Below, piece after piece: positions 1 to 10,064 of a stretch of 64,000 nt of DNA; positions within the stretch are counted from its first letter, which is position 1; each line of letters opens with the position of its first letter. The stretch comes from Membranipora membranacea (Eukaryota; Bryozoa; Gymnolaemata; Cheilostomatida; Membraniporidae): assembly GCA_914767715.1 (NCBI GenBank), contig OU612075.1, positions 16,618,001 through 16,682,000 of the forward strand, in the 5' to 3' direction. The notes beneath the pieces are model-generated. The model saw only the letters and a program-made list of their open reading frames with translations, ran no database searches and was not told the origin of the DNA. A program made the position numbers and the translations under genes.

Positions 1-2144
1 CACACCTCACACTAAGTTACTTTATAAATTCATGCTGTTCGTTTGACCATTATAATATCTACAGTACATGTCTGCCTATCTACTTTTTAGCATTTGTGTG
101 TAGTTTAAAAATAAATTCAGTTTTTGGTAAAGAAACTTTTGTGCTGAACATCAAAGTTTTCATAAAAAAACTATAAAACTGTGATATTTGATTATTTGAA
201 ACCATGTAGATTGTAGAACAAGATCTAACACGCTATGATATATATGAAAACAAGTTGGGATGGAATAGGTGGGGAAGGGGGAGGGGAATGGAGGTCATGG
301 TGGTAAGGAAAGGGGGAAATCATCTAACCTAATTGGGAACCACTGGTCTATCATCATTGTGCTGTCTCGAAAGACTCACAAAAAGGGTACTGGTTTCATA
401 TAGGTTGAACGTGAAAAGGGTACCTCCCTGAAATTCTTTCATAGATTGCTATAAGGGTGTTTTTTGATTTCACTGATGAGCCTGGTGGGTACTTTTCTGG
501 AGAGTGAACCACCTGGGGCTTTATCTGGTCACAAAAGTAGAGTTTGCGCTGCAGGAGATAATTCAAAAGTCTACTTTGCCACCACGAGACTGGCAAAAAG
601 AACGGATCCACCCAATGATTAGTTCATTGGTTCACTGGAAAACGCACTTTCGCCTGTCCAATTGGGCCAAAGTAGACCCTTTGCCGGGCAAAGTCCACTT
701 TGCAGAACAGATGAGAAACAGCCTGCCTGAGCTAGGCAGGCTGCAGGCTTGCCAACTCTCTCTCACTTATTGGTTGAGTGGATGCCCCTTCAAACAATAG
801 GATATGCTATGAGATGAGGCTATGGTGAGTGTGAATGAGTGAGACTACTTATTGCCCCACTTTAAAAGAACAAGGTTCTCACACCTGATTTTATATACAT
901 GTATGTAAAAGAATGTTATATTACGTATGTCACTCACCATCCGATATCACTCCATTGCCCCCACCCATTCAACCGAGGCTAGCAGGTGTGAACCCCAGGT
1001 GTCAAGGTCACAGGGTACACTATAAAATACTATACTAATTATAGTTTATTGCCAGTGAGTTTGCTTTGATTATGGTAGTCCATTCAACCCTTGTTGTCAC
1101 CCGTTAATGTTTGACCAACACAACAGAGCAGCGCTGCTTTGCTTGTTTGTTCTCTGCTGATCAAACCAACTGGGATCATTTTGTTTACGTCTACATGCAT
1201 TATGCCTAGTAGATTATGCTTAACCAGGCCTTCAAAACACAGGACAGTGTGTCTCTCTGGTGTAGAAAGTGGAGTTTGACCTGAAGAAGTGTATTTAGCC
1301 TATGAGGGACTGACAACCGAGTTAGGATTTTAGGCACTAGTATGCATTTCTGAAAGTGGAAGAATTTTGGTCACAAAAGCCAGCTGACTGGATCACCCAG
1401 ACTGTCCCATTTCAAAAACTGTTTTCACTTTTTATCCCAGCTACTTTTGGGACTGAGAATTTGGGGAAATGGCATTGAAAGATAGATGCACAACAATGTA
1501 CTTTCATGCTTTTTGACACATAACAGCCTAGATTGGGACGAATTGGCGCTGCTGTCTTTATTTCACCATGGTTTTTATATATGAATTAGGCTAACTATCA
1601 AGCAAACATTGCTCATGGGTAACTTGGTGACTTAGTGGCATTTCAAACTAAAGGCTTTCGTTCTAAACACATTCAATACCAGAGAAGCAACCAGGATCGT
1701 GGATGCTAGCCATTAGGTTCCCATAAGATCAATTGAACATCGTGCAGGCTAATCCATTCATTGTGATCTTACTTAACAGACTATGTCAGACTTAAATGAC
1801 CTACGTAACCGGCTAATTCCCCTGCCTTACTACGGAGAGCTACCCGAAGAAGGTATGAATATGATTTTATCATTTGAACACCATGCTTCTCCAAAATTGA
1901 ATTCCCTGGCAATTAGCATGCAATAATAGGGTCTCAAAATAGACAAAATCCATTGGTCTCTTCCTCTTTTTTTGGGATGTTCCTCATCCCAAATAAAAAA
2001 AGGCAAATGGATTAGTCGAAGTTAGACCTAAGCTTGGTGATTACGGTCTAGAATATGGGTAGATTTCCAGCCATTTCATGGAAGATCTCTCAATGAGGGT
2101 AGCGTCATACAGCAAACATTCTATCCTCAGCTAGTTCTTGTTAC
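1..2144. other. No gene recognised; left flank of Gypsy element
   Basis: I see no supportable gene here. The short open frames (for example the 98-codon plus-strand frame near 504-800) have no recognisable motif and look incidental. A short hairpin is present at about 1962-2003: a T-run plus GGGATG is followed, five bases later, by CATCCC plus an A-run. The last four bases (TTAC, 2141-2144) are the left copy of the target duplication of the retrotransposon that begins at 2145. Confidence 0.6.
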
Positions 2145-2563
2145 TGTAGCCAAAATAAACTTCACTGTATAGTTTGTATCTGTGCGCTACGTCATAACTT
2201 AGTGTGAATGTTAGTCACGTGCATATTATTTAGTCACACCCACTTGATGTGCGCTCTTAGTGAGCAGTTATTATTATTGTCAGAGTGATTAGAAGTGTAT
2301 CATCGTATGCAAGCAATAAAAGAAATGATCCATCAAAACAAAAGGGCACTGATAATAAATGTATTGTAAGAAACAATAAGGTATAAGGAATCAGGATCAA
2401 GGAATCAGGAATAAGGAATAAGAATTTCCGTATAACGGAATACGGAAACGGATCCTGCGGAAAGCGGAACCCTTGATATACGGAAACTTCAGTCTTGGGA
2501 ATACGGAATCCCGTTTTCGCCGGAGAACGGGATTTCTTGTTTTTAAAACGGAAACTGATCACA
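2145..2563 (+). repeat. 5' LTR of Gypsy element
   Basis: The 419-bp LTR runs from TGTAGCC to GATCACA and matches 9642-10060 with about four substitutions. It contains AATAAA-type signals near 2312 and 2354. Its 3' half is rich in short purine and CGGAA repeats. Left flank TTAC. Confidence 0.95.
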
Positions 2564-2564
2564 T

Positions 2565-2582
2565 TGGTGGCAGCAGTGGGAT
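2565..2582 (+). promoter_or_regulatory. Primer-binding site, tRNA-Leu type
   Basis: TGGTGGCAGCAGTGGGAT starts one base after the 5' LTR. It begins with TGG, complementary to the CCA end of a tRNA. The rest is complementary to the acceptor end of eukaryotic tRNA-Leu as I recall it, with at most one mismatch. Assignment to leucine is inference; the position is direct. Confidence 0.75.
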
Positions 2583-2633
2583 AATCAGCACTTCTCACAC
2601 CCGAGAAGGTCCACGCACTTACTGAAGGACAGG

Positions 2634-3521
2634 ATGGATGAGTTTGTAGGAAATTTCAATGCATTGATCTGCCAAGCAGTTGCGGATCAAGCTGGACAGG
2701 ACGCAGCGCCACCTCGCTTGCGTTTCAAAGTCCCCATTTATGATGGAAAAGGAGATGTAGAGATGTTCATTGAGCAATTAGAACAGCTAATTGAAAATCA
2801 GGAATGGGATGGAGCCACATCCGTTCTGAAAGCCAGGGAAGGGCTAACTGGACCAGCCCGGATATGTGGCCGACACGGTACATGGGCGGCCATAGCTGGC
2901 AGCTTGCGGTTGCACTATGGCCTGACACAAACGGAAGCAGAGGCCCGCCTTAGCAGCTTGCGTCTGCAAACAGGACAGTCCTTAGCGGACTATGGTGCGG
3001 AAGTGGAGCGCCTTGTGGGAGTAGCCTATGCAGATACTCCTGATGTTCCTCGCCAGAGGTTGACGATGGAGCGTTTCCGGCTAGGCCTAGCCGACCCAGG
3101 TTTACAGGGACATTTGCTTGCGCGGCAACCTGGGACTCTGGATGAGATGATTCGAGCAGGGAATTAGTATCTTCAGGTTACAAAGAGATCAGGAACTGTA
3201 GTGAAAGGAAGACAGGTGGAAGACATAGAGGAAAGAGAGCAGGAATTGGCACCCCAACGATCCGTCACCCAACGAGTTTGGACCCCGGGTCCGGAACAGG
3301 TGATGGCTTCGCTACTCAAAGCGGTACAGGATCTGACAACAGAAGTGGCGGGAATGAAGCAAGGGCTGCCAGGCCCATCAAGAGATCACAAAGAGAACAT
3401 ACGTGGAGAGAGGAAAAATGCCCGGTGCTGGGGTTGTGGAGAGGAAGGGCACAGAAGAAGGGATTGCCCAACAAACCCCTGGAAAACAAAGGCGGGAAAC
3501 GACAATGGTCCACGCCAGTAA
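2634..3521 (+). pseudogene. gag: gag polyprotein, interrupted by one TAG
   Basis: Gag would form the internal particle and bind element RNA. The frame starts at ATG 2634 and is open for 296 codons apart from a single TAG at 3165-3167. The part before the stop (177 residues) is a capsid-like region with motifs such as MFIEQLEQLIE and LRLHYGL. After the stop the same frame continues through a basic linker to a CCHC zinc knuckle at 3426-3467 (CWGCGEEGHRRRDC, CX2CX4HX4C), ending at 3521. The TAG therefore separates capsid from nucleocapsid. It may be a point mutation or, less likely, a readthrough stop. The 3' end overlaps pol, which lies in the -1 frame. Confidence 0.9.
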
Positions 3522-5794
3522 CCCCCTGTCGCCGCGGGCCCAATCTGAAGGGGCTTATACATAAGAATCAGAGTTTGCTCACTCCAAATAGATTTGAGGT
3601 ATTGTCTACTGAGGATATTGACGAGGAACTGGGAGCGGAATCTACAGATGAAGCTCAAGTCAGGGCTGGGGTAGCACGATGTAAACCAACGAATAGGAGC
3701 CAGATGAGGCGAGTAGCTCGGCCTCATCAGGAAAGCTACTTCCTAGCCGGAAAGTTAGCTGGTAAGACAACTCGGTTCCTTCTGGATACGGGTTGTACAA
3801 CCAACCTACTATCCAAGAGCACTTACGATAAATTATCAGAAAAGGTTAAAGGAAATTTGGAGCCTGCTGACAGAATACAAGGAATGGTGGCTGATGGAAG
3901 CCCCCTTCGCTTCTTTGGAACCATAAAACTTAGTTGTCGCATTAAGTCACTGGTGTGGGAGGAACGATTCCTTGTGGCTCAAATTAAGGATGAGGCAATA
4001 CTAGGAATGCCTTTCCTAGTGCAACATGGGTGTACCTTATCCTTCAAGGATGCCGTACTCATCGCCAGCGAGCATGAGTTGTATTGCCAATTGCAAACTG
4101 GAGAGGAGGCTATACAAGCAGTACGTGTGGCGGAGACTGTGACAAGAGGGCCAGTAGGGGAGAGAGTGTTAAGAGTACAGGTCGATAGCAGGACTGACCT
4201 TCCGATCACTGGGGTGATAGAAGGCCTCCCTGGAGAGGGAGTTATGGCTGCTACCCTGACAACACTCGAACAAGGAACTGGATGGGTCAGAGTTTTTGAC
4301 AACGGAAGTCTCCCTCTTAATGGACAAGTTATTGGAAAGTTTACCCCGGTAAAAGACGAGGATATCCTGCCTGGCTGGCCTGCAGTACTAGATGACCAGC
4401 CCAAGGAACCACAGGTTGGAGCTCATACTGGAGATTGGCCAGCCCATCTTACGGGGTTATTAGAACAAACCAAGGACACTTGCAACAAGGAGGAACAACA
4501 GGAGCAGATAAGGGAATTATTAACCAAATACCAAGATGTATTCAGTAGAGGCGAAGGAGACACAGGACAAACTGACCTAATCCAACATGATATTCCACTA
4601 GAAGCAGGAACTCGCCCAATCCGACAGCCGGCACGTCGTTTGGGGGCTGAGCGCGAAGCGGAAGTAGAGGCACAGGTAGATAAGTTGTTGAAACAGGGGG
4701 TGATCGAGCCTGGGACAGGAGCATGGAGTTCCCCGGTAGTCCTTGTGAGGAAAAAGGACGGCACATGGAGATTCTGGATGGATTACAGGCGACTAAATGC
4801 TGTCACAGTCCAGGATGCATATCCTCTCCCTAGGATTGACGAGAGTCTCGAGGCCCTAGCTGGCAGCAGCTATTTCAGTACTCTGGACCTCCTATCAGGA
4901 TACTGGCAAGTTCCACTTAGTGCTGATGCAAGAGATAAAGCAGCCTTTGTCACGCGAGGAGGGCTTTGGAGATGGAAGGTTTTACCATTCGGCCTGACTT
5001 CAGCACCTGCTACCTTCCAACGTCTCATGGAACAGGTACTGAGAGGCCTACACTGGAAAACCCTACTCCTCTACCTGGATGACATCATTGTTATGCCACC
5101 GGACTTTAAGACACACAAACAAAGATTAGCCGAGGTGCTGGATCGGCTACGGAGTGCAGGATTGAAGCTAAAACCAGGGAAGTGTTATTTATTCCAGAAA
5201 GAAGTGGAATATTTAGGCCACCGGGTGTCGGCAGAAGGAATAGCTACAGATCCAGGAAAGATTGAGGCAGTAATCAAATGGCCATCCCCAAAAGGAGCAA
5301 CGGACTTGCGTGCTTTTCTAGGACTAGCTGGGTATTATAGACAATATATGCCAGACTTTGCAACAGTGGCTAAACCACTACACCGACTCACTGGTAAAGG
5401 AACCCTATGGAGCTGGGAGAAGGATGAAGAAGATAGCTTTAAGGAGTTGAAGCGGCGACTAGTATCGGCACCTGTTCTACGATACCCAGATCCAAGTCTG
5501 GAGTTTATCTTAGATACAGATGCCAGCAATGTTGGACTGGGAGCAGTTCTCTCTCAGAGAGAAAACGGTGAAGAGCGGGTGGTCGCTTATTACAGCAAGA
5601 CACTTGCCCCACCGGAGAAAAACTACTGTGTAACACGACGGGAACTATTGGCAGTGGTGAGGGGAGTTAAACATTTCCGGCCATATCTATATGGTCGCCC
5701 CTTTGTCATCAGGACTGACCATGCTTCCCTGCTTTGGTTGTCGCAGAACAGAGCCGACTTGCCAAGTTGCTCATTGGTTGGAACAGATAGCTGA
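3278..5794 (+). CDS. pol: Gypsy pol part 1: protease, reverse transcriptase, RNase H
   Basis: This is the first part of the replication polyprotein. The frame is open for 838 codons, but its real N-terminus comes from gag by frameshift near 3500, so the nominal start is not meaningful. An aspartic protease shows FLLDTGCTTN (Asp at about residue 170). The reverse transcriptase has DYRRLNAVT, YWQVPL, LPFGLTSAP and the catalytic YLDD at about residue 599 (nucleotides 5072-5083). The connection domain has FLGLAGYYRQYMPDF, and RNase H has ILDTDASNVGLGAVL (about residue 745). The finger motif usually written FCVDYR reads FWMDYR here. The frame runs into a stop at 5794, just after the RNase H TDHASLLWL motif, because of an indel near 5745-5760; homology resumes in another frame. 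Confidence 0.93.
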   Translation: MDPGSGTGDGFATQSGTGSDNRSGGNEARAARPIKRSQREHTWREEKCPVLGLWRGRAQKKGLPNKPLENKGGKRQWSTPVTPCRRGPNLKGLIHKNQSLLTPNRFEVLSTEDIDEELGAESTDEAQVRAGVARCKPTNRSQMRRVARPHQESYFLAGKLAGKTTRFLLDTGCTTNLLSKSTYDKLSEKVKGNLEPADRIQGMVADGSPLRFFGTIKLSCRIKSLVWEERFLVAQIKDEAILGMPFLVQHGCTLSFKDAVLIASEHELYCQLQTGEEAIQAVRVAETVTRGPVGERVLRVQVDSRTDLPITGVIEGLPGEGVMAATLTTLEQGTGWVRVFDNGSLPLNGQVIGKFTPVKDEDILPGWPAVLDDQPKEPQVGAHTGDWPAHLTGLLEQTKDTCNKEEQQEQIRELLTKYQDVFSRGEGDTGQTDLIQHDIPLEAGTRPIRQPARRLGAEREAEVEAQVDKLLKQGVIEPGTGAWSSPVVLVRKKDGTWRFWMDYRRLNAVTVQDAYPLPRIDESLEALAGSSYFSTLDLLSGYWQVPLSADARDKAAFVTRGGLWRWKVLPFGLTSAPATFQRLMEQVLRGLHWKTLLLYLDDIIVMPPDFKTHKQRLAEVLDRLRSAGLKLKPGKCYLFQKEVEYLGHRVSAEGIATDPGKIEAVIKWPSPKGATDLRAFLGLAGYYRQYMPDFATVAKPLHRLTGKGTLWSWEKDEEDSFKELKRRLVSAPVLRYPDPSLEFILDTDASNVGLGAVLSQRENGEERVVAYYSKTLAPPEKNYCVTRRELLAVVRGVKHFRPYLYGRPFVIRTDHASLLWLSQNRADLPSCSLVGTDS
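3494..3500 (+). promoter_or_regulatory. -1 ribosomal frameshift slippery site (GGGAAAC)
   Basis: G GGA AAC lies in the gag frame (codons GCG GGA AAC) seven codons before the gag stop. It is a canonical X XXY YYZ heptamer. Pol is in the -1 frame and its next codon starts exactly at 3500, so a single slip here joins gag to pol. A C-run followed by GGGCCC and GGGG downstream (about 3520-3560) could form the stimulatory stem. The heptamer and the frames are seen; its function is inferred. Confidence 0.75.
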
Positions 5795-6704
5795 GTTTTT
5801 CTTTGAACTACAGTACCGGCCTGGGCCAAAACATGGTAATGCTGATGGGATGAGTAGACGTGGATGTCCCGAGGATTGTCGGCAGTGTGAAAAGCTGACC
5901 ACTAAAAACCAGGGTGCTTCATGGGAAGAAGTGGCTACTGAATGGGAAAAGAGAAAGACTGGAACATGGGGCATTGAAAAAGGATGTGTGACCACAGTAC
6001 GTGTACTACAGCCGGCTCAAGATACTATAGAGGTAGGGAAAGCACAGAGTGGTGACCCTGGACCTACAGGGGTGGTGTACATGGCCCTCCGAGCTGGTAC
6101 CCCACTAAGAGAAATGGAAATTCAAACAGCAAATGAGGAGCTGCGCAGATTCGCTGCTATATGGGAGGAATTGTGGATAGACCCAGCTAGGGTCATGCGT
6201 TTAAGGATGACTCTACAGGGAAGAAGTATTTGCCCTGCCATTTCTCCACAAGGTTGGAGACAGGAAGTCATTTGGGGGAAACATGTTACCACCCATGCTG
6301 GGGCGGAGCGTACCTACCAACAGATCAGAAAGGAATGGTACTGGCCGGGCATGGCTGCAGAGATCCGCAGAACTATAAAAACATGTGAAGTATGCCAAGC
6401 AGCAAAATATTGGAGACTGCCTGGAGCTACTGGAAAACGGCGATTGGATGCTGGCCGCCCTTGGCAATGGGTTGCAGTGGACCTAGTGGGACATATGCCA
6501 GAAACAGATAGGGGAAACAACTGGATCCTTGTGCTCAGTGATCACTTCACCAGGTGGACCGAGGCCCTGCCCATAGTGGACGCTACCGCGACAACAGTCG
6601 CGAGAGCACTTTATGACCAAGTTTTCTCACGGTTTGGTGTTCCAGAACAATTGCATAGTGATCAAGGCAGCCAATTCGAGTCGGAGCTTCTAGCTGAGCT
6701 ATGA
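5760..6704 (+). pseudogene. pol: Gypsy pol part 2: RNase H end, integrase zinc finger and core
   Basis: This continues pol one frame over. It opens with QVAHWLEQ and YRPGPKHGNADGMSRR, the usual end of RNase H in Gypsy elements. The integrase HHCC zinc-binding region follows (THAGAERTYQQI, then CEVCQAAK, about 6290-6400). The DDE core has its first Asp in VAVDLVGHM (about 6480) and the second in HSDQGSQF (about 6660). The frame stops at TGA 6702-6704, between the second Asp and the catalytic Glu. Integrase would insert the cDNA into the genome, so this stop should abolish it. Confidence 0.9.
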
Positions 6705-7542
6705 GGGCTTTGGAGTGTTGCAAAAACACACACTACTCCCTACCACCCTCAGGGGAACGGACGGGTTGAGAGGAACAATAGGACCATAGGGGATTCCCTT
6801 CGTGCTCGACTGATAGATGGTTCCCAAACAGACTGGGATCTTGTGCTACCCTCCATCATGGCGGCACTTAGGGCCACACCGCATAGCTCTACAGAAGAGA
6901 CACCAAATTTTCTAATGTTTGGCAGAGAAACCAGACTCCCTGATGCTGCTGTGATGGGTGCTACTGCGCCAGTAGCCTTTCTCCCGTACCGAGTATGCAA
7001 CACAGGAATTAGGGAGGCTTCAAGAGGCACATGCCTGGGTGAGGGACAGACAAGACAAGTTGAGACTAGAAGACCAAACTGAGCCACCGCTGTATAAAGT
7101 TGGCCAGTGAGTTCGGTTGGTAAATTTCCAACGAAGGAGAGGTGAAAAACACAAACTGAGGAGGAAGTTTGTTGGGCCGTACAATGAGTTGGAAGTAAAA
7201 GACAACCATACATATCGGTTGGGAAGGAATGGGGGAGAGACAGTTCAGAATGAAAGGAGGCTTAAACCCTTCAAGCCGAGTCAACACCCATCAGGCAAGG
7301 CGCCGCAAGAGGGGGAATTACCCCGACGACCACTTCGGAGGGGCCAGGTTAGAAAGTCACCCAACTGTCATACAAATCTGCTGGAGGAGGCTGGTGAGAC
7401 AGTTGGAGACCACCGAGCACGGCCCCCTCCAGTGGCGCAGGCTTTGGATCAACCGCTGGAGAACATATCACCAGAAACAGTACAGGCACCTGAAAATGTA
7501 GGAGGAATGATCAACGAATCTGAGGGAGAGGTCATGGACTAA
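6705..7542 (+). pseudogene. pol: Gypsy pol part 3: integrase C-terminus (GPY/F module)
   Basis: In the same frame as part 2, after the TGA, the core resumes with TPYHPQGNGRVERNN, containing the catalytic Glu at about 6768, and runs to about 6990. A second frameshift then moves homology to another frame (RLQEAHAWVRDRQDKL), which meets a TGA at about 7108-7110. Beyond it 7117-7542 is open and shows VNFQRRRGEKHKLRRKFVGPY, the GPY/F module typical of Gypsy integrase C-termini, then a charged tail. This part therefore holds three lesions: the preceding TGA, a frameshift near 6990 and another TGA. Confidence 0.85.
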
Positions 7543-7584
7543 CAGCGAGGAGACGAATTAGGTTATGATGAAGGCGACCTAACA

Positions 7585-8052
7585 ATGGATCTAGAGACCC
7601 AAACTCCAAAAACCAGGATGTCAAATCGACAGCGAAGCAAGCCTGTGTGGCAAAAAGATTTTGATTGTATCAAATTGGTAGATTTCTTGCAACTCAGTGA
7701 GGACGAGTGGCCCCCATTGGATGTTAGCCCCAGGGTTGCATGTAGGGAGTTAGCTACACTTAACTATAGAGCCCCTGTGAATGGAGGCGGAGCTTATATT
7801 AAGCATCCAATCACAGGAGCAGCCAGTGCCAAACCTAATATGCTTCTTTTGCAAAGTAATCAGGGAGCATCCGTCTCTATGGTGAATGCAAGGAGGATAG
7901 TTGTGCATATGGAGGATTGTATGAAAATAAATAGCTTAACCATACACGAGGAGGGACTTTTGGAGGAAGGGAACTTTTCTGAAAGCCCACTCTTGAATCT
8001 GTCCTTAGAGGAAGGAGAATTATTAAGTGAGCTAGAGGACTTTTCTTGGTGA
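7585..8052 (+). CDS. Gypsy 3' ORF, pol tail or accessory protein 1
   Basis: A 155-codon open frame lies downstream of the integrase. Its start (SNRQRSKPVWQKDFDC) resembles the basic/aromatic tails that close many Gypsy pol products. The rest is acidic and leucine-rich near the end (LEEGELLSELEDF). I do not recognise a fold. The frame ends at a TGA that overlaps TTG|GTGAGG, a good splice donor (intron start 8049). A matching acceptor, CTTGTTGTAG, ends at 8144, so splicing could remove the stop. The putative 96-nt intron is a multiple of three. Confidence 0.55.
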   Translation: MDLETQTPKTRMSNRQRSKPVWQKDFDCIKLVDFLQLSEDEWPPLDVSPRVACRELATLNYRAPVNGGGAYIKHPITGAASAKPNMLLLQSNQGASVSMVNARRIVVHMEDCMKINSLTIHEEGLLEEGNFSESPLLNLSLEEGELLSELEDFSW

Positions 8053-8149
8053 GGTTGAGACTGAGATAGGCCCTTCACTGCCTCTCAGTCACTCACTCCC
8101 CTGCCTGGTCATTAGCCCAAACAGAGTTCCTTCTCTTGTTGTAGGGAAA

Positions 8150-9438
8150 ATGGCACAGGCCCAGTTCGCAGCGCCAGATATAAGGAAACTTACCCCGGAA
8201 CAGCATGAGGAGATGGTGGAGGCCAGTCGTTCCCGCAGAGAAGGAATCTCTACGTCAAAGCAAGGTCAGGGAAGCCAAGGAGATCCTACAGCAGTGATAG
8301 ACCTAACCCATATAGGAGGCAGAGATGCAGGGAAGCGGAACTACTAGCCAAGCTTCCACCCCATGATTCCCCGGTTAGATCACCCAAGTACCTATACATA
8401 GATGTTCGAAGCAAAGCATATTACGAGCTCCTCAAGAAGGATCTAGCTAATAAAGCCAACAAAGATGGGAAGTACCCTTGCCCGGCACCACGGTGTTCTA
8501 GAGAATTTGATGATGAACAGCTTAGACGGAGACACTTGGCTGCCCACTTCTACCGGGAGATCTGCGGATGTTGGGCAGTGCGACTCGGACAAGGTCAAAT
8601 GTATGACCATCACTCCAGGACAGCCAAAATAGTCAAAGGAAGAATACCAAAGAAGACCTGTAAAAAAAAGGGACTGGGATGCTACACTCTTACTCGGGCC
8701 ATGTACCGAAAGCTGAAGAAGGAGCATCCAGAGATACCTTTGCCACAGGAGTGGCCCATGGAGTGTAAGGATCCCCCTGGGGCAAAACCGTACACCGGGC
8801 AGAACATGAGAGCCCCTAAACCGGTGGTTATCTATGGCACGGCCACTCCAACTCCAAACCACTCAGACAGCGAAGTCATGGATGAGCCCTCTGCTGAGCG
8901 ATCTGTCCATGCTTCCAAAAAGAGGACACTTGTAGTGACCCCAACAACTCATGGTGATGATGCTGATTCGGACGGTATAACTCAGCAACCAGCGGCTCGC
9001 AAGAGGAAGGAATCGGGGACTGATGCAGATACAGACAGGGAAGTGGCAGAGGAGCAGAACACCGATACAGAGGAGGATGCACAGAGCTCGGAACAGGAAG
9101 GAGAAGTCACCTCATCTGCTCCTACTTCGGAGGAGCGACCAAAGAGACAAGTAGTACAAGAGAATCAACCTTTGGTTCATCAAATCACATTGTCACTGCC
9201 GAAAGTAACACCGATCTCTGTGGGACAACCTCAACTACTGCCGGACCGCCAAGTGGCAAACGTCAGATTGTCAAGGAGACTCATTGAGGAGGCACAGGTG
9301 TACTTGGGACATGCCGCTGAGCTGAGGGCAAGCATACAGAAAGCTAGAGCGGAGATTGTACTTCGAGAAGCTGAAGAGGACCAGGCCAGGGCAGTAGCCG
9401 AAGAGAAGCTAGCCGCAGCTAGCAGTCTGCTTGGCTAG
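8150..9438 (+). pseudogene. Gypsy accessory ORF: C2H2 zinc finger and coiled coil (frame-broken)
   Basis: An extra protein is coded between pol and the 3' LTR, the position of env in some Gypsy elements, but no signal peptide, membrane segment or glycoprotein feature is visible. ATG 8150 (AAAATGG context) starts five bases after a likely splice acceptor. The first frame (APDIRKLTPEQHEEMVEASR) closes at 8347. Homology-like sequence continues in another frame, open from 8209 to 9438, so a frameshift probably lies near 8250-8340. That frame has a C2H2 finger at about 8467-8544 (CPAPRC, 12 residues, HLAAH: CX4CX12HX3H). It is followed by a basic region with CKKKGLGCYTLTRAMYRKL, a long acidic disordered stretch, and a C-terminal Ala/Glu coiled coil (ELRASIQKARAEIVLREAEE). 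It could be a nucleic-acid-binding accessory factor or a captured host gene. Function unknown. Confidence 0.6.
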
Positions 9439-9625
9439 TCTAATATAAACGGATATGAATAAATCCTTGAACTTACATTAGCCATGTGGCATCTTTATTA
9501 ATCTACAGTACTGGTTATTGTAGTTGTAAATACAGTTGCTTATTACCCTTTTTGTACATCCTTTGCTATCATTTGAGTATTTTGTTGAAAGAATTTTTGT
9601 GTCTCTGTAGCGTGGATACCGCTCA

Positions 9626-9641
9626 GAGACAGAAGGGGCTA
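9626..9641 (+). promoter_or_regulatory. Polypurine tract for plus-strand priming
   Basis: The purine-rich GAGACAGAAGGGGCTA lies directly against the TGTAGCC start of the 3' LTR, as expected for the plus-strand primer of an LTR element. Confidence 0.7.
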
Positions 9642-10060
9642 TGTAGCCAAAATAAACTTCACTGTATAGTTTGTATCTGTGCACTACGTCATAACTTAGT
9701 GTGAATGTTAGTCACGTGCATATTATTTAGTCACACCCACTCGATGTGCGCTCTTAGTGAGCAGTTATTATTATTGTCAGAGTGATTAGAAGTGTATCAT
9801 CGTATGCAAGCAATAAAAGAAATGATCCATCAAAACAAAAGGGCATTGATAATAAATGTATTGTAAGAAACAATAAGGTATAAGGAATCAGGATCAAGGA
9901 ATCAGGAATAAGGAATAAGAATTTCCGTATAACGGAATACGGAAACGGATCCTGCGGAAAGCGGAACCCTTGATATACGGAAACTTCAGTCTTGGGAATA
10001 CAGAATCCCGTTTTCGCCGGAGAACGGGATTTCTTGTTTTTAAAACGGAAACTGATCACA
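9642..10060 (+). repeat. 3' LTR of Gypsy element
   Basis: This is the second copy of the 419-bp LTR. It ends GATCACA and is followed by TTAC (10061-10064), the right target duplication. Visible differences from the 5' copy include GCGCTA/GCACTA, CTTGATG/CTCGATG, GGCACTG/GGCATTG and TACGGAATC/TACAGAATC. Confidence 0.95.
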
Positions 10061-10064
10061 TTAC

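Larger units (their letters stand above)
2145..10060 (+). mobile_element. Ty3/Gypsy LTR retrotransposon, complete but with broken ORFs
   Basis: This is a full-length element. It has direct 419-bp LTRs beginning TGTAGCC and ending GATCACA, a primer-binding site one base after the left LTR, and a purine tract just before the right LTR. TTAC flanks both outer ends (2141-2144 and 10061-10064), which fits a 4-bp target duplication. Coding order is gag, protease, reverse transcriptase, RNase H, integrase, then an accessory region of about 1.9 kb. Having PR-RT-RH before IN places it in Ty3/Gypsy rather than Copia. By eye the LTRs differ at four positions (about 1%), so insertion was fairly recent. 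Even so, the internal region has one TAG in gag, two TGA codons and two frameshifts in pol, and a frame change in the accessory ORF, so this copy cannot make its own full protein set. Confidence 0.95.

Noticed and set aside
504-800. 98-codon plus-strand open frame
   Set aside because: No motif, no splice context, and composition like its surroundings.
2257-2598. Long minus-strand frame in the 5' LTR, repeated at 9754-10251 in the 3' LTR
   Set aside because: Both are antisense readings of the LTR and appear twice only because the LTR does.
3979-4764. Long minus-strand frames opposite pol
   Set aside because: Shadows of the protease-RT coding frame, with no domain of their own.
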